From positions 1,364,001 through 1,428,000 of the forward strand of contig CAXXIH010000008.1 in NCBI GenBank assembly GCA_963663365.2: 64,000 nucleotides of DNA, given 5' to 3'. This stretch comes from G963663365 sp963663365 (GTDB taxonomy: Bacteria; Hinthialibacterota; Hinthialibacteria; Hinthialibacterales; G963663365). Positions 28,427 to 37,711 of this stretch are shown here, piece by piece; position 1 is the stretch's first letter, and every line of letters begins with the position of its first letter. A program made the position numbers and the translations under genes. A model generated the notes under the pieces. That model was not told the DNA's origin. It saw only the letters and a program-made list of their open reading frames with translations, and searched no databases.

Positions 28427-29785
28427 ATGAACCCCAAGGATATGCAACGCCGTGATTTCCTTCAAACAACAGCAGCAGCCGGAGCGGCCGCCGTGTCAAT
28501 TGCCGGCCCCACAGTGATCGGTGCCCAAGCATCGACAGCCAATGCAAAACCCGCGTTGCTGGGCGGCGATCCTGTTCGGACGGAATCATTTCCATCCTGG
28601 CCGATCTATGAAGATAACGACGAAAAAGCGTGGCTGGATGTACTTCACGCACGTCAATGGTGCCGGACAGCAGGACCTCGAGCGGCCCAATTCGGTGACG
28701 CTTTTGCCAAAATGTGGGGGGCAAAAGAAGGCCTGGCGGTGAATAGCGGAACCAGTTCGCTGCTCACATCGCTCAATGCTTTGGATATCGGCCCGGGAGA
28801 TGAGGTGCTGGTCGGCCCTTATACATTTATCGCCACCGTTAACGTAATTCTTTTACAGCACGCGTTGCCGATCTTTGTCGATACCGACCGCGAAACCTCC
28901 CAAATGGATATGACCAAGGTTGAGGAAAAAATCACTCCCGATACCCGCTGTATTATCCCTATCCACTTAGGCGGAAATGTGGCCGATTTGGGCACGCTTC
29001 TCCCCATTGCCAGAAAACACAATATCCCCGTTGTTGAAGATGCATGCCAATCGCACCTGGCCGAATGGGAGGGCAAAAAGGCCGGAACATTTGGCGCGAC
29101 CGGATGTTTCAGTTTCCAAGTCACAAAAAATCTGAGTGGCGGCGATGGCGGTATGATCATAACCAACGATTCGGATATCATGGATCGTTGTTACGCATTC
29201 CACACCAATAGCCGTCCGCGGGCCGGTGGCAACTTTAGTTTTGGCGCTGTGGGAGTAGGGGCCAATATGCGTATGACCGAGTTCGTCGCGGCGCTGCTCA
29301 TGGAACAGATGACACGGCTGGAAACACAAACCAGCGTCCGCGATAAAAACGCAGCGTACCTAAATGAATTACTCAGCGAAATTCCGGGTATCACACCGGC
29401 TAAGATGTACGACGGCTGTACACGCAACGCGTATCACCTGTTTATGTCCAGGTATGACCCGGAGGCATTTTCGGGCCTGCCGCGAAGTAAATTCTTGGAG
29501 GCTTTGCGAAAAGAGGGTATTCCATGCTCCCAGGGATACTCGCCGCTTAACGAGCAAGCCTTTATCAAAAACCAACTGAACACGCGCGGCTATAAAAAGA
29601 TTTACTCCGAGAAGCGCCTCAAACAATACTTTGAGGAAAATCACTGCCCCGAAAACAACAAACTGTGCGAAGAAGCATTTTGGTTCTTCCAAACCATGCT
29701 TCTGGACACACGCACAGGCATGGAGCAGATCGCCGATGCAATCCGCAAGATTCAAGCCCATGCCGATGAACTAAAGAAGGCATAA
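28427..29785 (+). CDS. DegT/DnrJ/EryC1/StrS-family aminotransferase with Tat signal
   Basis: A 452-residue PLP enzyme of the sugar aminotransferase family. AAGGAG lies eight bases before the ATG. The first 35 residues are MNPKDMQRRDFLQT plus an Ala-rich hydrophobic run, a twin-arginine signal. The PLP Lys is Lys234 in FQVTKNLSGGDGG and Asp205 in VVEDACQSH faces the pyridine nitrogen. Thus the catalytic set looks intact. Members usually work in the cytoplasm on nucleotide sugars; export would need folding with PLP first, which Tat allows. The nearest upstream gene is divergent, so it is probably monocistronic. Confidence 0.9.
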   Translation: MNPKDMQRRDFLQTTAAAGAAAVSIAGPTVIGAQASTANAKPALLGGDPVRTESFPSWPIYEDNDEKAWLDVLHARQWCRTAGPRAAQFGDAFAKMWGAKEGLAVNSGTSSLLTSLNALDIGPGDEVLVGPYTFIATVNVILLQHALPIFVDTDRETSQMDMTKVEEKITPDTRCIIPIHLGGNVADLGTLLPIARKHNIPVVEDACQSHLAEWEGKKAGTFGATGCFSFQVTKNLSGGDGGMIITNDSDIMDRCYAFHTNSRPRAGGNFSFGAVGVGANMRMTEFVAALLMEQMTRLETQTSVRDKNAAYLNELLSEIPGITPAKMYDGCTRNAYHLFMSRYDPEAFSGLPRSKFLEALRKEGIPCSQGYSPLNEQAFIKNQLNTRGYKKIYSEKRLKQYFEENHCPENNKLCEEAFWFFQTMLLDTRTGMEQIADAIRKIQAHADELKKA

Positions 29786-29826
29786 GTACGGAACGGCTGC
29801 AAAAGATTTCAGATAAGATTGGGAAA

Positions 29827-29853
29827 CCGGGATGCGCCAATCGCGCATCCCGG
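29827..29853 (+). terminator. Perfect 11-bp stem-loop downstream of the aminotransferase gene
   Basis: CCGGGATGCGC and GCGCATCCCGG pair perfectly around CAATC, 41 nt after the stop codon. It is GC-rich and stable but followed by GGACAATTTAAG rather than a clean T-run, so it may be a non-classical terminator or an mRNA-stabilising hairpin. Confidence 0.55.
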
Positions 29854-29909
29854 GGACAATTTAAGATCACTGCAAAATTGATGTTGGATCGATATAGAAA
29901 GGGAAGCCT

Positions 29910-31259
29910 ATGACCTATGCTGCAAGGCTGATATTTAGTTGTGCCTGTATTTGGCTGCTGCCCGGCATGTTCGTAAATGAAATCGAGGCGAAATCGGATA
30001 AAGACATGATTCAAATCGGCGTTGCCAAAGTCGACATCACTCCAACTCATCCTATCCGCCTGTGCGGTTATGCGAGCCGCAAAACAGAAGCCACCGATGC
30101 CCTGCAAGAATTGTGGGCCAAGGCCATGATCATCGATGATGGAGAGTCCGGCCCGGCGCTGCTCATGACAGTCGACAACTGCGCCGTCCCCGCCGCACTC
30201 CGGCAGGAAGTATTAGACCGTTTGCAGGACAAAATAGAATTGACTTCGGAGCGTTTCGCACTCAGTTCCACACATACGCATACCGGTCCCTACCTCAGTG
30301 GCTCGATTCCAAACATGTTTGGCTATGAATTGCCGAAAGACCAGATGGACCGGGTTGAGCGTTATACACACACACTTGTGGACTGCATGGAACAGGCGGC
30401 TCTCAAGGCCTGGGAAAACCGGCAGCCCGCAAAGTTGAGTTGGAGTCAAGGAAAGGCCGGATTCGCAAAAAACCGGCGTGTGGAAGGCGGACCGGTTGAT
30501 CACGATCTTCCGCTGCTCATCGCAAAGTCAGCCGATGGTAAACTGCTTTCCATCCTCATTAGTTATGCCTGCCATTGCACGACACTGACAGGTCAATTCA
30601 ATCAGTTCTCGGGAGACTGGGCCGGATTCGCGGCTCAGTATATTGAAGAGAACCATCCCGAAACCGTTGTCTTAACAGCCTTGGGCTGCGGCGGTGATTC
30701 CAATCCCACACCGCGTTCGGAACTGCATTTAGCGAAACAGTATGGAAAAGAAATCGCCGATGAAGTCGAGCGTTTGATTGGGAAAAGTCTTAAACCTGTA
30801 GATGGGCAAATAACATGCCGCGCCGAGCAGATTCAATTGCCTTTTGAATCCATTCCTTCCCATTCACTGTGGGAAGCCTGGGCCAAACAAGACGATGCGG
30901 AAGGATTCCGCGCCAAAAAGAACCTTGCCCGCTTGGAACGCGGGGAAACAATTCCGAACGCATTACCATACTTGGTTCAAACCTGGACCTTTGGCAATGA
31001 TCTCACCATGGTCAACCTGCCCGGTGAAGTAGTTGTCGATTATTCACTCCGGCTAAAAAAAGAGCTCACGGATCAAAATGTTTGGGTGAACGCCTATACA
31101 AACGACGTGCCCTGCTATATTCCCTCCAAACGTATTTTGCAGGTTGGCGGATACGAAGCGGAATCATCCATGATCTATTATGATCAGCCCACAAAACTTA
31201 AGCCGGAAACCGAAGACTTGATCGTCAATACCGTTCACGGTCTATTAGCGGATTCCTAA
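29910..31259 (+). CDS. Secreted neutral/alkaline ceramidase-like protein
   Basis: A 449-residue protein with an N-terminal signal (TYAARLIFSCACIWLLPGMFVNE) and AAAGGGAAG before the ATG. Mature sequence opens with IGVAKVDITPTHPIRLCGYASR, the usual ceramidase-type start. THTHTGPYLSG supplies the paired histidines, and CGGDSNPTPR sits where the GDxSP-type nucleophile loop is expected and keeps a Ser. Proteins of this short form hydrolyse N-acyl or other amide/ester bonds in characterised cases, but most are untested. The paralog at 5709 has lost that loop. Confidence 0.85.
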   Translation: MTYAARLIFSCACIWLLPGMFVNEIEAKSDKDMIQIGVAKVDITPTHPIRLCGYASRKTEATDALQELWAKAMIIDDGESGPALLMTVDNCAVPAALRQEVLDRLQDKIELTSERFALSSTHTHTGPYLSGSIPNMFGYELPKDQMDRVERYTHTLVDCMEQAALKAWENRQPAKLSWSQGKAGFAKNRRVEGGPVDHDLPLLIAKSADGKLLSILISYACHCTTLTGQFNQFSGDWAGFAAQYIEENHPETVVLTALGCGGDSNPTPRSELHLAKQYGKEIADEVERLIGKSLKPVDGQITCRAEQIQLPFESIPSHSLWEAWAKQDDAEGFRAKKNLARLERGETIPNALPYLVQTWTFGNDLTMVNLPGEVVVDYSLRLKKELTDQNVWVNAYTNDVPCYIPSKRILQVGGYEAESSMIYYDQPTKLKPETEDLIVNTVHGLLADS

Positions 31260-31297
31260 ATCGAAAATTCAACCATCCACTTCGGACCGGTTAGGGA

Positions 31298-33772
31298 TTA
31301 GTTTTCCTGCAATTCCACCGTTTTATCTTGCAGTGATAATCGCAGGGTATCGGTGATTCCCTTTCGGGTAATTTTCATTTGCACAGTTTCGTCATCTACA
31401 TTGCATTCTGAAATCATTGCACCGGCATTCTCACCTGCGGGCGACGGGTAAAGCAAATAGACAATTGTCTGAGGTAATTCCGAATGTATGGTGTATGAAG
31501 CCAGCGGCGCGGGTATCTGTTTGGACCGATCAGTCAGAATCCAACCACGAAGCACAGGCTCAGCCTGGCCTTTTACGACATCCAATTTCAGTCCATCGAG
31601 AGGCGCGGCTTCAATGGATAAGTTCGGCTGATCTGAACCTGAGGTAGCGGCTTTCAAGCCATCGGCGTGCACTTCAAGATCATCGGCAAACTGGAAACGT
31701 GATTCAATCTTATGTTCACCTTCCCCCAAAATACGATCCACAACAATCCAATATTCGGGTTTGCGGAAAACCACATGGCGCTCATGAACAACAGGAATCT
31801 TATCCAAGCCATACCCACATGAGTAGCGGCCAACCGCATAATCGTAGCGGTCGTTGGATTCCCAAAAGGGCATTTCCGTTTCCGATGGGATTAACTCCTG
31901 TTTGTTTTCGATACGTTCCTGCCCAAGCCCATCAATCAATACGGTCGAATGGGCTGCCGTACTAATGGCATGCCAACGCCACTTATCTTTGCGATAAGAA
32001 GAAGGTCCCACATCAACCAAAAAGTTCTTGCCATACGCCGATAGAATGATCGCCAACTTATCGTCATGCTGATGGTTGGTTCCTACCGGCCCCGCATCGA
32101 AACACAGATATAACGCGTTGGCATCCCAACCGCTACGCAAAATGCCTAGTCCTGAAGACTCCAGTAGTTTCGATGTCGTCTCGGGTGGTTGGCCTTCTTT
32201 GCCGCGGGTAGCCACGTACTGCATATCCGCTCGGTCAAACCGGTGAGCGGCTTCTCTTATGAATCCCTGCACAGAACTCGGCGAGGAATCGCTTAACGCG
32301 GGATAATCAAAATTGGGTTTGACGGTCCACATCAAGAAATCGTACATCGACTCAAAGCGCTTATTCAGATCATCGGGGAGTTTGACATTATAATCCCGTG
32401 CCAGATCCAGACCGACCTTAAAACGATTCAAACACATGCAGTGATAGCTGGTCGAAAGTTCCCATTGTGCGCCATCGGGCAAAACCTGAAGTTGCAGCTG
32501 ATAAGCCAAACGCTCATAGCCTTCTTTACGCCATAAATCAGAGTCTTTGAATTCCGGGAAAAAAATCGGCAATGCAGCCAGCCCGGTTGAATCGACGACA
32601 CTCCAATTGCTGGGACGCCGTAAACCGGCAGGATGGTGATAGAGATAATCGCCATGACTCCAAAGAGAGCCGAGAACCAGTTGGATCGCTTGCGGGCTGA
32701 ATGAGGGGGAACAAAGAAAGCCATAAAAAGTGGCCGGCCAGGTATCGCTTACCCTTCCACCAACCTCCAAATTGCGCCATGTCGCAACACGCGTCAGTGT
32801 ATAAGGCGGCGCCGGATTGTTGACAATCCAATCTGTGATTAGAGCAACATACTCACGCGCGTATTTTTCATTACCGGTATTTAAATACGCACCCAGCAGT
32901 GTATGAAATATACCGTGCCGGTTGAGCCACCACAGCCACTCGGCATTATCCGATGGATGACGGTTCCATTGAATCACCGGCCCGAGATCAAATGTCTCGC
33001 CACGATAACTTAATACATGAGTACAAACCGTCTCTCCCGCCGGGTTGGTATTTTCCGTGGATTGTGCCACCGGTTTATGGATGAATCGAGCGGGCTCTGT
33101 CTTACGCCGGTAAAATTCAGCGAGTTCATAAACAGCCAACGCCCGGTCGCCCTTTTCATAAGCCGCGCGCACCGGTTCCATGCCGGGCAAATCAAGATTG
33201 ATCATCGATTCAAAAAACTGTTTTTGATAATGCTCTTGCGAAACAACAAAATTCTCAACCGATAAAAGCGTCGCCATCACAGTTGAATCGGAAGAATGCG
33301 GCTCATTCAGGTTCTCAATTTGTATAGGACCACCAGGCAATGAAATAACGGCCCTGGTGTCAATTCCATCATGCGAATGCAGACGTTCGATACTGACCTT
33401 TTTCTCGTCCGGCGATGCATACGCGCGGACTTTAAATCGACGTGCAACACGCTCCGGTTCGCGTTCGAATTGCGCCCAACCATAAAGACGGATTCCCTTA
33501 CCCAACGCGGCGACTGCATCCTCTGTTAGTTCGGCATCGATTTTGTCAACACAGTCGCGTACGGCCTGATCGCCGATTTCCGTTTTCGAAGGTATTCCGG
33601 ACAATCCCCTTGTCGTCCAAGCAGCCCAATCGCCGGAAACAACACGGTCAGGACCATCCTGCCAAAGTATTTCCGCATTCCAAGCAGGTAATGCAAAAAG
33701 CACAAATGCGCAGACGAAAGATGGTAAAAATACCGCAATCCGGCGCTGCCGTTTGTAATAATGAAAAAACAT
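31298..33772 (-). CDS. Secreted heparinase II/III-family polysaccharide lyase
   Basis: An 824-residue exported lyase. GGGAGA precedes the ATG, and residues 1-33 form a signal peptide with a basic start (YYKRQRR). An alpha/alpha toroid (about 180-530) has SNWSVVDSTGL and the tyrosine-containing STSYHCMCLNRF. A C-terminal beta sandwich of the PF07940 type carries GTNHQHDDKLAI, where a His and Tyr pair cleave uronic-acid linkages by beta-elimination in the family. The gene is downstream of the alpha/beta hydrolase gene and convergent with the ceramidase-like gene. Substrate (heparinoid, alginate, ulvan-like) cannot be told. Confidence 0.88.
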   Translation of the reverse strand: MFFHYYKRQRRIAVFLPSFVCAFVLFALPAWNAEILWQDGPDRVVSGDWAAWTTRGLSGIPSKTEIGDQAVRDCVDKIDAELTEDAVAALGKGIRLYGWAQFEREPERVARRFKVRAYASPDEKKVSIERLHSHDGIDTRAVISLPGGPIQIENLNEPHSSDSTVMATLLSVENFVVSQEHYQKQFFESMINLDLPGMEPVRAAYEKGDRALAVYELAEFYRRKTEPARFIHKPVAQSTENTNPAGETVCTHVLSYRGETFDLGPVIQWNRHPSDNAEWLWWLNRHGIFHTLLGAYLNTGNEKYAREYVALITDWIVNNPAPPYTLTRVATWRNLEVGGRVSDTWPATFYGFLCSPSFSPQAIQLVLGSLWSHGDYLYHHPAGLRRPSNWSVVDSTGLAALPIFFPEFKDSDLWRKEGYERLAYQLQLQVLPDGAQWELSTSYHCMCLNRFKVGLDLARDYNVKLPDDLNKRFESMYDFLMWTVKPNFDYPALSDSSPSSVQGFIREAAHRFDRADMQYVATRGKEGQPPETTSKLLESSGLGILRSGWDANALYLCFDAGPVGTNHQHDDKLAIILSAYGKNFLVDVGPSSYRKDKWRWHAISTAAHSTVLIDGLGQERIENKQELIPSETEMPFWESNDRYDYAVGRYSCGYGLDKIPVVHERHVVFRKPEYWIVVDRILGEGEHKIESRFQFADDLEVHADGLKAATSGSDQPNLSIEAAPLDGLKLDVVKGQAEPVLRGWILTDRSKQIPAPLASYTIHSELPQTIVYLLYPSPAGENAGAMISECNVDDETVQMKITRKGITDTLRLSLQDKTVELQEN

Positions 33773-33830
33773 AAAAAATCTCCCGTTAAAAATCGGTTCC
33801 TTTGAATCTATGACACAGCGTGGCGCGCGG

Positions 33831-34469
33831 TCAATTTAAATTTGAAATAAAATCCACGATGGCCTTTGCAGCAGTTGCCCAATGCCCCTCCTGCGTATAA
33901 CCGGATTTTACTCTGGGTTTAAAACCATGGTCGCCGTCTTCGAGCCAAAGAATTTGGATTGTATCAGAAAGTCCGTATTTCAGGATATCTTCTTGTGTAC
34001 CAAGCGTGTCGCGCGTACCTTGGACCATGAGTGCCGGAATTTGAAAATCCAGTAAGTGCTCAATGCGTGGCTGTTCAGGTTTTCCCAGCGCATGAAATGG
34101 ATATCCTAAGCAGATTACACCGGCCGGGTTAACCTGCGCTGCAATCATTGTTGCCATTCTTCCCCCCATCGACTTGCCGCCAATATGTAGACATTTAGTG
34201 TTTCTGAATTCGGATTGCACTAAACTCACAACATCAAGCCACGTTTCGAGAAGAACTTCCTTCTTATTCGGGGGCCGTTTGATACCTTCCACACGCCGGG
34301 CACGCATATAAGGGAACTCAAACCGAACGACACAAATACCATGTTGCGCCAGGTTTTCGGCAAAGAAATTCATAAACGCGCTGTCCATCGGCGCACCGGC
34401 GCCATGAGCAAGAATCAATAAGTTTTTGGCCTTTTGCGGGCCATCAACAAGCAGTTCGTCACGCTGCAT
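33831..34469 (-). CDS. Alpha/beta hydrolase (KAT/dienelactone hydrolase-like)
   Basis: A 212-residue cytoplasmic hydrolase. GAGG precedes the ATG by seven bases. The catalytic triad is visible: Ser100 in GGKSMGGR, Asp154 in GTRDTLG and His181 in DGDHGFKP. An oxyanion-hole loop, LILAHGAGAPMDS, lies at 18-30. The small size and missing lid match the abhydrolase_11 group with no assigned substrate. It starts 195 nt from the divergent secreted protein at 34664. Confidence 0.87.
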   Translation of the reverse strand: MQRDELLVDGPQKAKNLLILAHGAGAPMDSAFMNFFAENLAQHGICVVRFEFPYMRARRVEGIKRPPNKKEVLLETWLDVVSLVQSEFRNTKCLHIGGKSMGGRMATMIAAQVNPAGVICLGYPFHALGKPEQPRIEHLLDFQIPALMVQGTRDTLGTQEDILKYGLSDTIQILWLEDGDHGFKPRVKSGYTQEGHWATAAKAIVDFISNLN

Positions 34470-34663
34470 TTTTCAACCTCGCGCCGACGGTTTTTTCCAT
34501 TGCTTGTTGGCAACGGTGCGATGAGGTTTGCATCCACAATCCCATTTTACAAGTCCGGTTCGATTTGGAACCAAACAAGTTCGTTCACACATAATTTCAA
34601 TGTATGCTACCGTACCAACGGCCTAATGAAGATCATGGGCCAACTACGCCAACTGAGGTTGCA

Positions 34664-37600
34664 ATGTCTAGGTTCTATCGAAGTTTCCAAATCTCCATTC
34701 TCACAATTCTTATTTCACATTTTATGCTATTGCACACGCCGAACACGGCATTTGCGGACGACTCAATCATCACCATCGTTCCCGCTGAGTCCCAACCCGC
34801 CGATGAACCCATGGGTGAGCAGCCGTACGAAATTGTCTGGGCCAAACGAACACCGCCTCGGAAGGCGCTTGTCAATTTTGACGCACTTGATGGTTGGACA
34901 GTGGAGTGCCGCGATGGCGCAGAGGCCCGTATGTACCCATCGCATGAACAACGAATTTGGGAATCCAAGACGGCAAAACTGATTTACCGGGGCAAAGACG
35001 AGAAAAGCAACCTCATTCTGCGTCCTCCCAAACCGGTCGCAATCGAACAGGAGTACGACTGCATCAACCTTTGGATATACGGCAACAACTTCGGGTGGGT
35101 TGACGATCCCAAAACACCATGGATTTATGTTTCCGCCTTGTTGCTGGATGCGGATGGAAATGAACATGAAGTCCAAATCATGCAGGCACGTTGGAAGGAA
35201 TGGTCATTGGCCCACCGGCGTATCTCCAAAGATACATTACGCATTTTAAAGAATGGAAGCCAATTATCCGGAATCAAAATCACCAACTGCGGCAACACAG
35301 AAGACCGGGAACTGTTTCTCGAAAATCTTGTATTCTATAAAGAAGAACTCCCTCCACTGACATTCGAACCACGGCCCAAACGTGGCATCGATCTTTTTCC
35401 CGGCCAAGATCCGGGACTTAATACCGGCCCCGGACGTCTCCCCTTCCCCACACGTCCAGAGACGATTCTTCCAGAGAATACTCAAACAAGTTTTAAGAAC
35501 AGCATTGAACGTAGCGGGGATGGTACTTTTCGTTTTGAATACAAAGGTAAAGATGCCGATCTCGTTTATATTCTGCATACAAGTCACAACAACCTCGGTT
35601 GGGTAGAAATCATTTTAAATGGCGTTCACGTAGCGAATGGATTGGTTGGTGCGTGGATTGAATTTGAAAACTCCTCCGCGCCCTCACGGATGTCCTCAAT
35701 GCAATGGGATCGTGATCTCGTAAAATTGAAGTGGACCAACGGCGTCGAGGCCCATTTGCGTATCTGGCAGAAATCGCTTGTTGTCGATTTCTTCTGCCCC
35801 GGCGGACTCGCGAAAAGGCTCAGTTATGGCCGTATTACCGACGTACAAGAGCCGGAATTGATTTTATTGCCGTACATGAATTACCGCCGCCATCATCTGC
35901 ATGTTCTTGCCGCGCGCGGTCAAGAGCCTTGCTTTATGTCCATTTGGATGGATTGGTACCTTTCGAATGGATCGAAACCGTATGCCATCGATGAAATCAA
36001 ACCGGATGGCGTCTATCTAAATGGTGGTATCGACTATTTCAAGAAAACAGACCATACACGCAATCCTGTCTTTGAACGGTTCTTCTTCACAGTCTCGCCG
36101 GTCTTTGAAGAGACATTGGCGACAATTCCCAATCCTCCGGCCAAAGAAGGAAAGATCGCCGGAACACGTCTATGGCAAGAGAGTTGGGGCCCCAGCGACT
36201 ACGAACAAGACATGCAACGTTCACGCAAATTACGGGCGTATGGCATTGAGAAACTGACACAATGCAATCACGAAATCACATGGCGCGACTCCGGCGAGAG
36301 TTTCACATTCCGCCTCGATTCTGCGCCTAAACGTGGAGGCAATGAGACACTAAAAGCCTATGTCGCGCATCAGAAATCGTTGGGATGGCGTTCGGGTCTT
36401 TATACCAATTACTGCGATCTGGCTCCTCTGAATGGAATGTGGGATGAAGACTGGGTAACGAGAAGTTCGGATGGCGACTGGGTTTCCGCTTGGTCACGTT
36501 GTTACGCGCCAAAACCAATACGCGCTCTCGAAGCCGACTTGAAATTGGCCAAACAGATTCAAGAGAAGTTCGACTCGAACGCCGCTTACACCGATGTACA
36601 TACATCTGTAGCGCCATGGAACCGGGTGGATTACGACGCGCGCGTTCCCGGAGCAGGAACCTTCGCAGCCACATTTTATGCCTTTGGTGAGTTGCTGCTA
36701 AATGACCAAGAGGCCTATAAACATCACGCTTGGTCCGAAGGTAACCATCAGTGGCTCTCTGCGGGGCTTATCACCGGTAACTATGCGTTGACTTACAGCG
36801 ATCTTAATTTACGGGAGTATCCCTACCTGCCGCATTTTGATTTGCTGAAAATGCATCCTCTGCAGGTTGATTTCGGCATTCCCTGGACAGCGCGTTTCTT
36901 CCGTGGAAGCGATGACTGGAGCAAGCCGGAAAACATCGAAGGAAGCATCGACCAATTCATCGCCGCCACAATCGCCTATGGTCACATCGGCTGGTTAGTC
37001 GAAGAAGGTTTCGGGATTCGCCAAACCTGCCGTTCCTATTACATGCTGCAACAACTCCAAAGCCGGTATGTCATGCAAAAACCGGTCGAGATTTTTTATG
37101 GCACATCGGACAGCCTCATCGATTCTTCAACAGCTTTCCTGAATGGCGTTTGGAAAGACAGCAAAATCTATATCCGATATCCGGAAGGCTTGCAGGTTTG
37201 GGTCAACGGCAATGCTTCGGACAATTGGATTATCGATACAGAAGGCGAAACAACGGTCCTCCCTCCCACAGGTTGGCTGGCAATAGGCGATGGCTTTTAT
37301 GAATCCTCAGCGCTCGTATCCGGTAAACGAGTGGATCACGTTGTATGTCCTGCTTATGTGTATCTCGATGGCCGTGGAAACGAAGCAGAGACCATGGGCA
37401 TTCAAACTTCCGGTGCTGTGGCGGTGCGTCCAGCGTCGGCTTCCGAATCCGGACGCGAGGATGACGGACTTTCGATTATCGCCGTGGAAGGTGTGCAAAA
37501 CCTTCATATTTCAAAACCTTCTTTCGCAAAAACATCGAAGAATGATGTCCGCCGGGCAATCGCCGGAGTCGCATGTGCAGAAAAAATTGACTGCATGGCG

Positions 37601-37711
37601 TATGATGTGGAAGGAAAAAGTCTGGGTAGCGCCCCGGTATCCCGAACACAGGATTCCTGGACCATCCAGGCTGTCCCCAATGCCATACGTTATGAGATTT
37701 CTATGCCATGA
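34664..37711 (+). CDS. Large secreted putative glycoside hydrolase, family not recognised
   Basis: A 1015-residue protein from the ATG at 34664 (GAGG five bases upstream; signal MSRFYRSFQISILTILISHFMLLHTPNTAFA). The frame continues upstream to 34604 but without a ribosome site. Residues about 25-230 look like a carbohydrate-binding beta sandwich (ALVNFDALDGWTVE, IYGNNFGWVDDP). About 265-480 are another beta-rich domain. About 500-850 could be a TIM barrel with GWRSGLYTNYCD, AAYTDVHTSVAPWN (Asp as a possible nucleophile) and HHAWSEGNH. A C-terminal beta sandwich ends it. The AYTDVH block recalls GH101/GH129-type barrels but the match is weak. It overlaps the next gene by four bases. Confidence 0.6.
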   Translation: MSRFYRSFQISILTILISHFMLLHTPNTAFADDSIITIVPAESQPADEPMGEQPYEIVWAKRTPPRKALVNFDALDGWTVECRDGAEARMYPSHEQRIWESKTAKLIYRGKDEKSNLILRPPKPVAIEQEYDCINLWIYGNNFGWVDDPKTPWIYVSALLLDADGNEHEVQIMQARWKEWSLAHRRISKDTLRILKNGSQLSGIKITNCGNTEDRELFLENLVFYKEELPPLTFEPRPKRGIDLFPGQDPGLNTGPGRLPFPTRPETILPENTQTSFKNSIERSGDGTFRFEYKGKDADLVYILHTSHNNLGWVEIILNGVHVANGLVGAWIEFENSSAPSRMSSMQWDRDLVKLKWTNGVEAHLRIWQKSLVVDFFCPGGLAKRLSYGRITDVQEPELILLPYMNYRRHHLHVLAARGQEPCFMSIWMDWYLSNGSKPYAIDEIKPDGVYLNGGIDYFKKTDHTRNPVFERFFFTVSPVFEETLATIPNPPAKEGKIAGTRLWQESWGPSDYEQDMQRSRKLRAYGIEKLTQCNHEITWRDSGESFTFRLDSAPKRGGNETLKAYVAHQKSLGWRSGLYTNYCDLAPLNGMWDEDWVTRSSDGDWVSAWSRCYAPKPIRALEADLKLAKQIQEKFDSNAAYTDVHTSVAPWNRVDYDARVPGAGTFAATFYAFGELLLNDQEAYKHHAWSEGNHQWLSAGLITGNYALTYSDLNLREYPYLPHFDLLKMHPLQVDFGIPWTARFFRGSDDWSKPENIEGSIDQFIAATIAYGHIGWLVEEGFGIRQTCRSYYMLQQLQSRYVMQKPVEIFYGTSDSLIDSSTAFLNGVWKDSKIYIRYPEGLQVWVNGNASDNWIIDTEGETTVLPPTGWLAIGDGFYESSALVSGKRVDHVVCPAYVYLDGRGNEAETMGIQTSGAVAVRPASASESGREDDGLSIIAVEGVQNLHISKPSFAKTSKNDVRRAIAGVACAEKIDCMAYDVEGKSLGSAPVSRTQDSWTIQAVPNAIRYEISMP

